From Agaricus subrufescens (lineage: Eukaryota > Basidiomycota > Agaricomycetes > Agaricales > Agaricaceae), in the NCBI GenBank assembly GCA_029945375.1, contig CM057061.1, positions 1,984,001 through 2,048,000 of the forward strand: a stretch of 64,000 bases of DNA. Direction: 5' to 3'. The notes below the pieces were generated by a model. That model was not told the DNA's origin. It made no database searches and worked only from the letters and a program-made list of their open reading frames with translations. A program made the translations under genes and the position numbers. Below, piece by piece: positions 1-11,814 of the stretch (positions within the stretch are counted from its first letter, which is position 1; the number at the start of each line of letters is the position of its first letter).

Positions 1-822
1 CAGAAGAACTCATCAGGTCAGACAATGAAACCATTGTTCTTGACACCGATTTCAAAGTAAGGGTTTGAGCCGCTTCGTGTTTCCCTTCCTGTTTAACATT
101 TGCTCAAGGTTCAACTGAACCAATGGTTCGAATCTCTCATTGAAAATCCCTCCGGGGTTCGCAGTCTTGCTGATCTCATTGAATTCGATAACAATAATCC
201 TAACCTTGAGGAGCCGCCTCAATTCACATCCCAATCTGAGTATGTTTGCTTCAATAAACTCCGCCTGCATTGCTAATAGAAACGTTCAGGTTTATCAGAG
301 CAGAGGCTACAGAGGGTTTTAACGATGGCTATTTTACTGCGCTCGCATTTGATCGAGACCTTGGCTCGACACGAGGTATTGATGCTGCGCTCAAGCTTCA
401 CGATTTAGATGCTTTAGTTCTCCCTGCTACAGGGTTCACTACGGTTCCGGCAGGTGAGCTACTTTCTACCTCATCGTAATAAATGAACCAAGCCCGATCT
501 CGTGTCTAGCCATTGTTGGATATCCGATCATTACCGGTACGCACAAACCTTCTTCTCATCTCGACTCAAACTTATATGCAAAACTGTAGTCCCTCTCGGT
601 TTCTTCCCGGACAATGTTACAATCGGACGTGCTGGGCCAGACCTCGTCTACCCCGCGCCCGGTGTCCCGTTCGGACTTTCATTCCTTGGGACTGCGTTTT
701 CTGAATTTGACTTGATCGGTTTCGGCTACGCGTACGAACAAGCGACAAAGACTCGGTTGGCGAGAAAGGCTTTTGCGGCTGCTATTCCGAAAACACAGCT
801 GGCGGACATTGTCCAGAAGTAG
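1..822 (+). CDS. Amidase (amidase-signature family), 3' part
   Basis: This is the C-terminal part of an amidase-signature hydrolase; the 5' end lies before the window. Exons run to about position 57, then 110-238, 290-451, a short exon near 511-533, and one from about 587 to the TAG at 820-822. The spliced reading contains FNDGYFTALAFDRDLGSTRG, then DALVLPATGFTTVPA, GYPIITVPLGF and PGVPFGLSFLGTAFSE, followed by a C-terminal helix. The order 'VLPAT... G.P.ITVPLGF... G.P.GLSF.G' is the characteristic C-terminal layout of fungal amidases that hydrolyse small amides. The catalytic Ser-cisSer-Lys triad belongs to the N-terminal part and cannot be checked here. Four introns of about 50 bp have GTAAGG, GTATGT, GTGAGC and GTACGC donors. 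The gene looks intact and merely cut by the window edge. The substrate is unknown. Confidence 0.85.
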
Positions 823-1855
823 TCATCTTCTTTTTGGGCACATCTCCTTGACTTTTGTTGGATATAGCGTGATTGTTAAGTTGATAAAGAATCTACTTGT
901 GGAATGGTGTTCAGAACCCGACTGTGAGGATGGAGATGCAGAAAAGGGTAAAGTATATTCAAAATCACTATTTCTTGAAACGGCTCAAACGAGGGTTGGT
1001 CAGTATGCATCAATAAACTGACGGAGATAGGGGCTGAGCCTGTAGGTTTCTATTGAGAGGACATTTCGCCCGTCTCGATCAATTTCGACGACCTGGACAA
1101 GTAGAGTCAATTCTCGGAAAAAGTACTCCTTAAGGTCTGTTTGGGCTTTCGAGTTCAGCACCGTGAAACACTTCCTGTATATGCTTGAACTCAAAATCGA
1201 GCATCATCCTGTTATTCGATCGAAATGTGAGTTAGGGCCGGGAAACTCGAATGTTGCACTGAGTAAAGTCCTTACCGTCAGTCGTTGATCGCCTTTTGGT
1301 TCTGCCTAAACTGGAGAATCCTGTATAAGGCAAACCCTCGCCGAGGCTCACACCACCTTTCTCACTGACATTATTCTGCTCTCATTCATAGTTGCGGGTC
1401 AGAACACCGCCGTCTGGGTGGCGTGACGCTAATCAACTGTATTGGGCTCCTTAACACTCCTTTTTAGTGCCTATAAAAAGTCGAATGAGGATCGATAATG
1501 TCGGCAGCCATTACATGACGTTATGATAAAGCCTCGGGAAGGTAGTAGTTAATTAACAGTATCTACTGATGGCCTATACTGTGTCTCTGGCCATGGCTTT
1601 ACTTCTCGTCTATGTGCTCTGCTACCGGAGCCCAGCCTCGTAGTCCAATTCTCGCAGCTGCTCCCTGCAAAGTTATGCACCGGAGTTAGCAGGCTCTTGC
1701 AGTAAAATATTCGAAACGTTATAGATATTCACACACCGGCGGCAGTTCAGGGTCGCACAGTCTACTCGTCATGAGGTCATCTGCAACCTGCCTGTAACCA
1801 CAGGTCACAATCACTAGTCGGAGGCTGTTCACTTGGGTATCATCCTCCCATCCTC
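823..1855. other. Intergenic, about 1.0 kb
   Basis: This is the space between the amidase stop and the CRAL-TRIO start. The only sizeable reading frame is a 64-codon one on the minus strand (1000-1194), which matches no family I recognise and has no convincing exon partners. The sequence is moderately AT-rich, as expected of a 3'UTR followed by a promoter. No tRNA or repeat was found. Confidence 0.4.
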
Positions 1856-3089
1856 ATGACTAAATCCAAGGTCTATACAGCGTCCGTACCACCCGACGGC
1901 CTATACAAGAAAGACACTCTGCCTCCGCTTACTGAGAAGGAGGGAAGGACGTATGCCGAGGTTTCTCGGCACTTTCTGAGGGCTGATTATAAGATACCCG
2001 GGATACCGAATGGAGAACTTAGTGAGGATGAGAAGTTTTGGCTGTCGTATGAATGCATTCTCCGGTCTGCCCTTTAAATTGCTACAAAACTGTGCACTCT
2101 GATTTTTACTCTTGCATTTCTCACCAGGTTTTTACGGGGCTCAAGATGGAAGGCCCTTGATACCATCCAGAGGCTTGAAGCTACTCTCAAGTGGCGCAGA
2201 GACTTCGGACTTTATTCTCGAGTGAATGCAGATGTAGTGGAGAAAGAGGTGAGTCCCACAAGATCCAGTCGACCATGGCTCCAAATTCAGCTCCTTTAAT
2301 AGGCAGTCACCGGAAATATGCTGCTACTCGGACATGACACTCAGGGCCGTCCAGCTTTCTACCTAATCCCAAATCGTCAAAATACCACAGGCGACATCAA
2401 ACACATCCAGTCTGCTATTTTCATGCTCGAACGTTGTATTGACCTAATGCCTCCAGGCGTTGAGTGCGTTACTCGTCCCTTCATCCCCCATTATGTCCGC
2501 TGGATTAACACGCTAGACTGGAAATATTAGGACCCTTGATTTCCTTATCACATTTACCCCTCAGTCCTCTCAACCTCCATTCTCATTCACTCGTACACTA
2601 TTAAGCATCCTGCAAACGCACTACCCCGAACGACTGGCCTTGGCATCAATAACAAATCCCCCTCTCATGCTCAACATTTTGATCAAATTCGTCCTTACCT
2701 TCATCGATCCCATAACCCGAGCGAAATGCAAATTCGATCCCAAAGAACTACTGAAAGACCGAGTATTCAAACCCGAGGAATTAATGAAAAAATGGTGGGG
2801 CGGAGGAGCCGATTTTGAATTTGTACATGAGAGGTATTGGCCTGAGCTAATTAAACTGACCGAAGGACGGTTGGCGAAGTGGAAAGAGAGATGGAGGGAA
2901 CTGGGTGGACATGTTGGGATCAGGGAATGGCTGTATAAGCGGCCAGCAGGAATTGAGAGGGAGTCTATAGATATGAAGAATGGCCATAACGGGAAGTTGA
3001 CCGCAACTTCTGTGTCGCCAGTTTCTAGTGATGAAGATTGTGACGACCCTAAGCTGCAGTCCCCCTGGGTTCTCGTTGATGAGCCATAA
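1856..3089 (+). CDS. CRAL-TRIO (Sec14-like) lipid-transfer protein
   Basis: A cytosolic phosphatidylinositol/lipid-transfer protein of the Sec14 superfamily is predicted, 349 residues from four exons (1856-2064, 2128-2248, 2303-2463, 2531-3089) whose summed length keeps frame. The N-terminal CRAL-TRIO helical part includes ILRFLRGSRWKALDTIQRLE and LKWRRDFGL. The lipid-binding core includes LLLGHDTQGRPAFYLIPNRQ, MPPGVETLDFLITF, LLSILQTHYPERLALASITN and a gate-like stretch IDPITRAKCKFDP. The third intron (67 bp, GTGCGT donor) is required to restore the core strand GVETLDFLITF. The tail after about residue 300 is acidic and serine-rich. It resembles the fungal PDR16/CSR1-type members more than yeast Sec14 itself, but the paralogue cannot be fixed by eye. 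It follows the amidase on the same strand and converges on the dynein gene. Confidence 0.88.
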
Positions 3090-3294
3090 ATTCGATTCAC
3101 TGAGGTAAGTAGTGTGGGGCTGATCTCTTGCAATATTTTTTGGTATATGTTGGGATTGTGGAATATTTTGCCAATTTATCCTGTCTGTACAATAGTATCT
3201 TTATAGGCCACCGGAGTAACAATAAATAATGATAACCATGCATGCATCACGATGTCAATAGCCAAGAGCAAAAAGAACCCCGTCGACCGCCGAC

Positions 3295-5802
3295 TCAACG
3301 TGTACTCATTCTCAGTAAATCGCTCTCCCTCTCCCCGCTCCCATTCGCGTGGCTGGCATTTCCTGTACCACCACCCGCAACCATACCGGCAACTGTCTTT
3401 TGCATGTCCGTCCACTCCGACTCTCTAGGGAGGGCCATATCTCCAATATCGTAAACATACAACTTGCCGTCGCTCCCACCAAGTGCCGCACGCCGTCCCT
3501 CTTTACGATCCCACTGAATCTTGTTGATTGCCTTCAGACCAGTACCAACAGTTGTAGATACTACCGGAACCTAAAACAGATATGTCAATATGATGAAGAG
3601 GAGCAAGGACTCGAGGATGAGCTGCATGTACCTCTGTGTCTATATTCAGATTCCACAGATCAAATTTAGCAGACCCGTCTACACTAGCCCAAATCGCTGG
3701 ATGACTTGGATGCCACTTGACATCATAGACATAATCGTCAGCTTCTTCAAACGAATAGATCGGGGGCACCAAGTGATTTGATGTAGAAGGTTTCGCCAAA
3801 CTTTTTGCTCGCCAAAGTTTGACCGTCCAATCCACCGAACATGTCAAGAACAAATCTGAAAAATCTACAGGGCCCACTAGAGGATGGAAATGTAGGCCCA
3901 TAACAGGTCCTGCATGACCTTTGTAAACGTCATATTGGTTGAGACCAGCCTTTGCTCCAGCACGGTCATATCGGTTAGCTTGATAGACGTTTCCTTCCTC
4001 CGTACCAACCCAGAACGTCGTAGTTTCATTATCCGGGAAATCGAGAGTTGTGATGGCGACTTCACCGGTTTTGTTGTGACCACTATGCACAAGTTCCAGA
4101 GTTTCCTGAAGGCTGGTCAGACTTGTAATCCTGAATTAATATTGGGAAAGGTATACCTGGGGTTGCGCAAGCATGTCGACTAGCCAACTACAAACAGTTC
4201 CATCTGTACTGCTGGTGATAAGATTGTGTGCGTTCTGTGTGCCCACCATATGCATAGCATATACAGGGTGTGTATGGCCGGCGGCTGACAGGGGTGTTTT
4301 TAGGACTGGTAGGTGTTTCGCGCGTGTATCCCACAGCAAAATTTGGCCGGAATAAGTACCACCGAAAATTAAGTTTGAATGGAATGGTGAGAATGTGACT
4401 GAAAGAACGTCTGACTGGGCAGCTATAAATGGAGGTGCTGCGTAATATGTTCGAACACACGCACTTGTGAGTGAAAGACGAATTCCGGCCGTTCGAGGAG
4501 ATGAAGGTTCCAGACGGCAACAATACCGTCTGGTTCATTGAGCGCTGCAGAGTTCTTGTTGTACGAAGCGACACTGAGTTCGGGGTACTGATTTCAATGT
4601 AAGGTCATGTACATCCTAAATAATCTGGCAGGGCTTACTTTGGGTGACCAGTCCACATCAGTTATAGACCGATTTTTGACATGTCGCTCGTCGGCAAATT
4701 CGCATACCTTCTTGACGCGCTTTCCTTCAGAGTCGTCCCTGTAGAAACATTCTCGTTAACGAAGTCAAGGCAACCAAGCGGGCACTCACCCTCCCGATTC
4801 GGCGCCAATGGTGTAGTCGCGTATATAATCATAGTTATCGTTCAATGCCCTTTGAACTATTTTTGATGATTGTTCTACAAAATCCAAAAACTCTGGTGCT
4901 GTAAATATACTGGCACGCTCTTCCTCGGAAAGTTCTGGATATTTTGGAGTTGATACGATGACGGTTTGTAAGATATCACGGAACACTCACCTCTAATCTC
5001 CTGTTCAATCTCTTGATCTAGTTTGACACTCTCCTCTTCGAGCTCTTTGTCTCGTGCCACCCGCTCTGCCTCTACCTCCTTTTCCCGTAGTATCCGCTGT
5101 CTGATTTCTTCCTCAATGTCCTGCAAATTCGTCTCTGACTCGTCGAAAGCTGTTTGGACCTCCTTGTTATATATTACGCGTTCCTAAAAATCCATTGTAT
5201 CGTAATATATACAGCCTTCTGAAGCTTAAAAACCGACCTTCTGCGGCAACTCGAACAATTCCTGTTCAACGTCGACAAGGTCCATCATCGAGCGGGGATA
5301 TACCTCCCTAATTTCAAAGACGTCAAGCACATGCAACGCACACATGAAACCGTTTACCTCTCGACAACATGGTCCGTCCCCGAACTGGCCGTGAATTGCC
5401 CGACATTTGTGCCTCGATCCGACGTGAGATCACTCTGCCTACTACTCGTCCGCGGTGGTGGCAAGCCGAGTCCTGCACTACCGGCTAACAGTGTAGAATG
5501 GCCGAGGGCGGGGGTGCCTGGTATAGAGGACGAAGGAGTGAAATCGCCGAACGAGTCGGGGCCTCCCCGTCTGCTTGTGCTCCGCGTGAGGGAATCGACG
5601 AGCTCCAAGACATCTGCTTTGCGCGGCGAGGGCCCGAGAATCTGGGAGAGATAAATAAATAACAGACTGGCTGGGGACGGCGCGTAGATCGCACTTCCTG
5701 GCGTTTCTCAGCCTCTGCTTTCTGGCGCTCTGCCCGGGCCTTGCGGAGCTCGTTGAGCTTGGCCTTTTTGGCCTCGATTTCTGCGCGCCGTTTGTCCGAC
5801 AT
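3295..5802 (-). CDS. Cytoplasmic dynein intermediate chain
   Basis: This is the WD-repeat intermediate chain of cytoplasmic dynein 1, which scaffolds light chains and dynactin on the motor. The N-terminus [20 protein letters not shown] begins the charged p150Glued-binding coiled coil typical of the family. A Ser/Thr/Pro-rich linker follows, then an acidic conserved block ([30 protein letters not shown]) and a second coiled coil between about 4985 and 5126. The C-terminal WD40 propeller is readable across exons: [91 protein letters not shown]. Several short introns interrupt the gene. The stop is a TGA at 3295-3297 after a Gly/Asn/Ser-rich tail. It is divergent from SEN2 with 53 bp between start codons. 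Confidence 0.93.
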
Positions 5803-5855
5803 AAGTGTGGTAGAGAGACGCGGAGGCTGTTTGCATCTGTTGGCTGTCTCCCACC
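5803..5855. promoter_or_regulatory. 53 bp divergent promoter, dynein IC / SEN2
   Basis: Only 53 bp separate the start codons of the dynein intermediate chain (minus, ATG at 5802) and SEN2 (plus, ATG at 5856). The leaders and core promoters must therefore overlap each other or the opposite gene's coding sequence. No TATA box is visible in the interval. Confidence 0.5.
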
Positions 5856-7175
5856 ATGAAGGCTGGCAGTCGCAAGGCAGAGACTGCAAAGAAACACGCG
5901 CTCCCCCTCCCCGTCGCCGTCGCCCCGTCGCGCATACACTCCCTCCTCGCCTTCCTCGGCCTCTCCCTCACCCGCATCGACAGCCCCCAGTGCGAGGGCA
6001 TCTTTGACCCACCCACCCGTTCGGTCTGGGTCTCCAGATCCGACAATGTCATGCTCCTGTGGAGACGTGGGTTCTTCGGCAAGGGCGATCTGTCAAGAAG
6101 CGAGCCGAGCTGGCACACTCGTCGTCTCAAATCGAATGCAAAACGTGTGCAAAAATAGTTGGACCCGCTCTTTTCTCATTTGATTGATCTTTTTTGGAAC
6201 ATAGAAATGACATCGGAAGAGATAACGGCGAAACGAAGAGCAGAACGCAAACAGTTCAAGGCAGATCGTGCAAAAGCAATCGCTGCCGTTGCGGAAGAGG
6301 CAGAACTCATTTTTGCTACCGAAGGTCGAGTCATCGCGCCCGCTTTGTCTGGCCCCGCAATTCCATCTGCCGCAACATGGAAACCATCATCCCAAACTTC
6401 TCCAGAGATTCCAATACCCTCCGAACAAGATCTTGTAGCTAGCGACCAAGAAAGCGAGCTGGAGGATGACCTGATCGACATCGAACACCTCCAACTAACT
6501 CTCCAAGAGGCATTCTTTCTCTGCTGGACGCTCGACTGTCTAACCATTCTCGATCCACACACTTCCGAACCCATGTCTCTGGAACAAATATGGTTTTCAT
6601 TCCAACGGATCCATCTACCGCCGTTCATCTCGTTGACTCCCTCAACCGAAACACCGTTACAGTTTGACAACCCGTTTCTGATACATTACATGGTCTATCA
6701 TCACTACCGTTCTCTCGGCTGGGTCGTCAAGGGTGGTATCAAATTCTGTGTAGATTATCTCTTGTACAAACGTGGGCCTGTCTTTGCCCATGCAGAGTAT
6801 GTCCGTCCATACCGCCCCACTATCATACCCTTATGTCCTTTAGATTCGCTTTGGTCGTGTGTCCAATATATGAAGATCCCGCTGACCAGATTCAATCTAA
6901 TCTTGATCTCGAAAATTCTTCCCCATTCTCCTGGTCATGGCTTAGTACAATAAATCGGGTCAATTCTCAAGTTCAAAAAGTAAGGTCTTGAGACTTCTAT
7001 GTTCGCGAAACAATTGATACCAAGCTATCTCTAGACTCTTGTCCTCGTCTATGTCACCATCCCCGCCAAGAGTCGCCTTCCGCTTGACATTCTCAATACA
7101 CCTGCTTGCCTCGCCCATTATTCAATTCGTGAAGTTATTCTCCGTAGATTCATTCCTGCCCGCATGCGCGATTAA
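5856..7175 (+). CDS. SEN2: tRNA-splicing endonuclease subunit Sen2
   Basis: This is the catalytic subunit of the Sen2-Sen34-Sen15-Sen54 complex that cuts the 5' splice site of intron-containing pre-tRNAs. Four exons (5856-6144, 6205-6796, 6844-6979, 7035-7175) add up to 1158 nt, or 385 residues, in frame. The N-terminal region has NVMLLWRRGFFGKGDLSRSE, a conserved Sen2 feature, followed by a basic helix (AKRRAERKQFKADRAKA). The endonuclease domain has GGIKFCVDYLLYKRGPVFAH and, across the second intron, HAEFALVVCPIY, which carries the catalytic His. VQKTLVLVYVTIP spans the third intron and carries the expected catalytic Lys. YHHYRSLGWVVKGG precedes them and may supply the Tyr. All three residue positions thus appear preserved. 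It converges on the THP3-like gene with about 310 bp between the stops. Confidence 0.93.
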
Positions 7176-7487
7176 CATTATTTTATTCCAATCGCTTATT
7201 CTCTTTTCTTTTATTATTATCAAAACATACACCTACATGTGTACAACACACATCCATCAAAGACGTAGCGGCAATTCTAAGTTACGAAAAAGAGTAGATG
7301 AGGTACCACCACAAAGCAATAATAGCAATCAGCCAACGCATGTCATAAACTTCCTCCTCCCACATACTCGTCGCTACCACCGCCACATTCAAACCAATAT
7401 GGTGGTGGGGCCCATACGTGAACGGCCAGAGCATTGGAATGGGATAATGGAATACGGGAGATGATGATGTGCAGAAAAGAGAGCACC
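7176..7487. other. Convergent intergenic region SEN2 / THP3-like
   Basis: These 312 bp lie between two stop codons facing each other and must hold both 3'UTRs. The sequence is AT-rich at 7190-7240, with several short ATTATT/TTATT runs usable as poly(A) signals. No reading frame here has coding character. Confidence 0.4.
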
Positions 7488-9328
7488 TTATATTGCACCT
7501 TTGATTCCAACCTTGCGATACTTGTTTTCGTAAACTTGCATCAGTCCGTGAGTTGCCGCTTTGCAGTCAAAAATCTTCTCGCTGTCGATAGCGTTGGGAT
7601 TCACAAAGAATGCACACGAATGGTCCGCAAGGAACGTCCGTGTGGCTTCTAGTGAATCAAAGGCAAGTTCGTTGTGGAGAAATTTCAGTGGGATAGTTTT
7701 ATATCTATAAAATTATTAGCATAAGCCACTCATTTATATGAGAAGAACAACTCACGCTTTCGAGATAGTGATAAAGGCTCGGACACGTTCTCGATCGATA
7801 AAATGATCCATGATGTATGCACCCATGTTAGGTGCCGCAAGATATAACGCAAAGAGTGAGTGATAATTGCCCAAAGCAATAGCTCGTTGAACGGCCAACG
7901 CGTGTTGCACAGCCTCGTCCTCTTTCTGTTTTGAAGTTAGCTGACCTACATATAAATTTAACTCTGTACCACGTCATCAGCCGCTGTCCCATCGCATGCA
8001 TCATAGCACCTACCGCTTCGGTTTCGACCATGGAGTAACATAAGAATTCGATAGGCTGTAAACTCCTCGATTTTTCCTGGGATACCAAGTTCATACAAAG
8101 TTTTCAGCGTAGCTTGGCACTGGTTGTACTCCACCATGTCGCTCTACAATTCATTGCTCAGCTGTTCCAAAAATAGAGACTTACCCCGACTCACAGTTTC
8201 GAGAGCCATACGAGCATGGATCTCATATACTTGGACGGTAAACTCATTTTTGATTCTCTGGACCTATGGGTAGGAGTTGAAACACAACGGTGATGAATTA
8301 GAAGCATGAGAACGCACTGTGAGATCCTGACGCAAGCTCTTGAACTGACTGCAGATCCAGTTATATGGAGACTTTTCTCTCCAACGTTTCTTGAGCTCTA
8401 CAAGAGTTACTTGGAGGACAGCGTATGGTCGTATCGTCTCTGGTTTTGGGTCCTAATGAAAAGGGGGGACCATCAGAATAGATCGGATATAGGGAGGGTA
8501 TCCACACGTACACTGGTCAGGCGTAAATATTCTTTAAAAATATCTGTGCAAGTTCCGACAATTGTATGTCTGTCCCAATCAAGCACATTCTGCTCAAGCA
8601 CCAATAAGTTGTTACATGCTACACAACTGACACAGGCACAATGACTCACGGGGTCAGCCTCAGGTTCATCGGGGGTAGTCCGATTTGAAGAGAGGGTAGT
8701 CGCCCTCCCATTTCCATAAGGATATCCATTACCGTTAGTTGAGGGTACTTTGCCTGACGCCACTCTCAAGCTTTTCATCCTCTCCAGCTCATGCTCCCGC
8801 TGGAACCGCTCAGCTCTCCGATTTAGTGCAAGTTGGTCATTGTAATCAAAAACTGATGAAGAATGTGAACCTGTCGAAGCCTGTGCATGTTGTGCCAGCT
8901 TTAATGCTTTCTTTGCTTTCTTGCTTAGCGGAGGTTGATTATTCTCAGATAAACTAAGGGGGCATTAGAACGTGTTTCTAGATAGGTGGTAGAGTGAGAT
9001 ACGCACGTTTTGCGTTTAAGGTTACCAAAATTCAAAGCAGGTTTAGGAGCGAGACTGTGCCAGAGGCCGTCAATACCAAGGGTGAGAGGGGGATCAAGAA
9101 AGCAACCTTTTCAATTGGACTGCCTCCCAGTCTGTCGTCCAAAGGGTATGAGCGGCGAAAGCGTCAGCGATTACCTGTCTTAGTTCAGCTTGTGCGTCTG
9201 TTCTGTTTGCGTCAGTCATCTGCCCGAGGCATCTTGCGACCCATTCTCTGCACAGTGTGAGGGGACGTCCATCGGAGGAGCACACCGGCGACTCACTTGA
9301 GCTGCGGGGGCCAAGAATCGCTGGACAT
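7488..9328 (-). CDS. SAC3/GANP-domain protein, THP3/LENG8-like
   Basis: This is a SAC3/GANP/THP3 family protein; yeast Thp3 pairs with Csn12 in transcription elongation and mRNA maturation. The start ATG is at 9326-9328. The first exon is very short ([11 protein letters not shown]) and splices to [15 protein letters not shown], then [16 protein letters not shown]. This tryptophan-rich N-terminus is typical of the fungal family. A nuclear-type basic segment follows ([17 protein letters not shown]), then [20 protein letters not shown]. The SAC3/GANP core begins near [18 protein letters not shown] and continues with [34 protein letters not shown] and [12 protein letters not shown]. The PCI-like tail includes [20 protein letters not shown] and ends RKVGIKGAI. 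The gene is cut by many short introns. The stop is 142 bp upstream of no other coding exon on this side; its start lies 142 bp from the cytochrome c1 stop on the same strand. Confidence 0.9.
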
Positions 9329-9469
9329 GTCGGTATATGCTTACGGGTGGTATCAGCGAGAGAGAGAGCAATGTGTAGTGTCAAGACCGGTCGTGGGAAA
9401 TACGTTACACATTCCTCCACAAACACAGCAAAACACTCAATTATATATGATCGTATAAAACTGTCTAGT

Positions 9470-10779
9470 CTAATGGGCTTTGGGAGGGTTGTAGACTGCG
9501 GGCCACCAGTGTCAATCACTCGACCAGCTAAACAATCCAAATACTCACAGATTTTCCTGTTCTTGATGACACCCCACTTGAATCGCTTCACGTAAAGAGA
9601 TAGGCAGAACAGACTGGAGAAAAGAATGACAGCCTTGATACCGTACTGTTTTCTCACATCATGCTCGGGTTCAGCAGCCCAGTTAAGGAAAGTGACAACA
9701 TCCTTGGCCATTTGCGATGTGGTAGCGGGTGTCCCTGCAAAGAATTCAGAGGCCTTGACTAAAAGTAAACAAGAAAAAAACATACCATCCTCATATTCGA
9801 CCAAACCGTCAAATAACACTCGGGCCATAGAGATAGCACCACCAGGGAAATACGGGTTGTAGTTCATACCGTCACGAATCTCAACTCCGGCAGGAGGGTC
9901 CATGTATCCGGTTAGAAGAGAGAAGACATAGTCCTAAAATAGATTTGAATAAAACGTGGATTAAACGTAAAGCAAAGCAACGTACAGCACCACCATGACG
10001 AGCCTTGATTATCAAGCTCAAGTCAGGAGGAAGGGCACCAGCATTGCCTGCACGAGCAGCCTCCTCATTGGGATAGGGGGCGGGCATGAAGTCCGCTAGT
10101 TTACCAGGGCGCTTGAACATCTCGCCCTCTGCATCAGGCCCATCTTCATACTCCACTTCTTCGGCCATGACACGAGCCTCATCTGCAGTGTGCGAAACAC
10201 CAACAAGGTTCCGCCATGCAATGCGGTCGAGGGAGTGGCATGCCGCACAGACTTCACGGTACACCTGGTAGCCGCGACGGATACTAGGATTAATGAGTTT
10301 ATTTGCCGGAAAGGGCAGAAAGGATCGAACTCGCCTAGGGTGGTCGAATGAATCAAAGATTCCATTGTGAGACCAAGGGTACGCGGAAGGATGGAGACCC
10401 TCGTCACTGAGATGGCCTGCATGGACTTCATTGAAGAAGGGAATATTGCCATAAAGATGGGTATACCAGGCTATTGAGCCAGCGGTAAAAAGTGATACGG
10501 ACGCGAGGGCAGCACGAGAATTTGCAAGGGACTACTGACAATTTCAGGCCACGGCATTCCGAATAATCCTAGAGCACACACCTCGAAAGCAGAGGGCGAC
10601 GCCTTGGTCGAAGCAAAGCGAACCTGCGCGAGCGTGACAGTTGGTTGGTCAAGACACAAGTCCGCATTGAGAGCAGTACGCACCGAACCAGCACGCGAGC
10701 CAGACAAAAGGGTAGAGGCACGGGCCCCGCCGAAGTTTGCGGCGCTCTTGAAGGCTCCTGCAGACAGCCTCGAGAGCAT
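9470..10779 (-). CDS. CYT1: Cytochrome c1, mitochondrial
   Basis: This is the haem-bearing cytochrome c1 of respiratory complex III, which passes electrons from the Rieske protein to cytochrome c. The N-terminus ([20 protein letters not shown]) is a basic, Ser/Ala-rich mitochondrial presequence with a second, intermembrane-space sorting stretch downstream. The haem motif CAACH sits in [20 protein letters not shown]. The distal methionine region is [20 protein letters not shown]. The C-terminal anchor is [20 protein letters not shown], followed by [19 protein letters not shown], where the last exon is reached through a GTGAGT intron. Introns are short. The protein appears complete and of normal length. 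It is tandem with the THP3-like gene and would share only local chromatin, not an operon. Confidence 0.96.
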
Positions 10780-11148
10780 TCCGATTCAAGTTTTTTGGGA
10801 GGAGGGAGCGATGTCACGCGTGACACTATCTCAGCGGAATGAATCGGGCCACTCTGTCACGTGGTAGTGCTGCTCGACGCTCGTCCTCTCTGGGACCAAG
10901 GTGGGGGAGCCAACTCAAAGGTGCTCTCGAGAGACATGATTAGATTCTATCTAACGTACTCCTTCACGACGGACACATTATCTATCACACTCATTGCCCC
11001 GGGACCTGTGACGCACAAGTCGCTATAACGTAGACAAAATAATGTGGGATCATAATAAACAGGAGAGTAAGAAATATGGGATCATAACAGGAAGTCAAGA
11101 ATGTACAGATGGCGGCCTGTTCCAGACATAAAACCGTGAAGTCGTTCC
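10780..11148. other. Intergenic, CYT1 promoter / CYSTM gene 3' side
   Basis: These 369 bp between the CYSTM stop and the CYT1 start hold the CYT1 promoter. No clear TATA box was seen near the CYT1 start. The half next to 11040 is AT-rich with AATAAT/AATAAAC runs, fitting a poly(A) region for the minus-strand CYSTM gene. Confidence 0.35.
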
Positions 11149-11814
11149 TCAGAAAATACAGTCACAGATTTCTACAACGGCAATTCACTAATCCGTGCAG
11201 GGTAGAGATGACGCTGGTCCTTACCTTCCGCACAGCAGCACAAGCACATACCGGCCAAGCAGGCCATGCATCCACCACTACTTCCCGAGCCCTTCTGTTC
11301 TTGTCTAATATCAACCAGAACTTGAGCATCTGCTTTCCCAAAATCGAGGCAACGCTTACACATAGACAGTTTGGGGTTGTGGTTGCGGGGCGTATCCCGG
11401 TTGGGGAGGCCCTTGGTAATAACCACCCTGCTGGTAACTCTGAGGGGGTTGCTGCAGTAAATTATTGACATGAGCTCCCTGTGTGTCATGAGCAGCGCTG
11501 AGCACTTACCTGAGGGTAGTAACCTCCTTGTCCAGGGGGAGGACCTGTAAAAAAAAAACGAAAATTTGTTAGACGATTCCGCTAGCCCCTAATCCCGTCA
11601 CCCGCCACATCGGCACCCAAAGTCGTCGCACACTCAAAATCCATCATCGCGCCCTGGTTTTCTCTCACTCCAGAGTGGGCTTTCAGGCACTCCAATGGGC
11701 CCGGGTAGGCTGAATTCCAAGGCAAAGTGGCATACCTTGCGGAGGGGGATAATAACCGCCCTGGGGAGGCTGGTTGTACTGCTCGTTCTTGCCGTAGTAG
11801 TCGTTGGCGCTCAT
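11149..11814 (-). CDS. Small Pro/Gln/Tyr-rich protein with CYSTM module
   Basis: This is a short tail-anchored protein. The first exon begins MSANDYYGKNEQYNQPPQGG and continues PPP/QGG-rich. After a roughly 190 bp intron come PPPGQGGYYPQ, then QPPQSYQQGGYYQGPPQPGY, then QTVYVQEQKGSGSSGGC. The C-terminus is a cysteine-rich transmembrane module: GGCMACLAGMCLCCCAEEIC, ending DCIF. The last junction (GAA G | AA ATC) uses a GTAAGG donor and yields a TGA at 11149-11151. CYSTM proteins are small membrane proteins linked in plants and fungi to stress and metal tolerance; the specific role here is inference. The two hydrophobic clusters separated by Cys pairs match the family. Introns one and three are long compared with the exons. 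Confidence 0.85.

Noticed and set aside
124..136. GGTTCGAATC resembling a tRNA B box
   Set aside because: It lies inside the amidase exon (NQWFESLIEN) and has no A box or cloverleaf context.
5478..6130. Long minus-strand frames (153 and 140 codons) across the dynein/SEN2 divergent region
   Set aside because: They are antisense or out-of-frame shadows of the dynein first exon and the SEN2 first exon; both real frames carry family motifs.
10313..10335. GAGTTCGATCC-like sequence on the minus strand as a tRNA B box
   Set aside because: It sits in a CYT1 intron, with no A box at the right distance and no acceptor stem.
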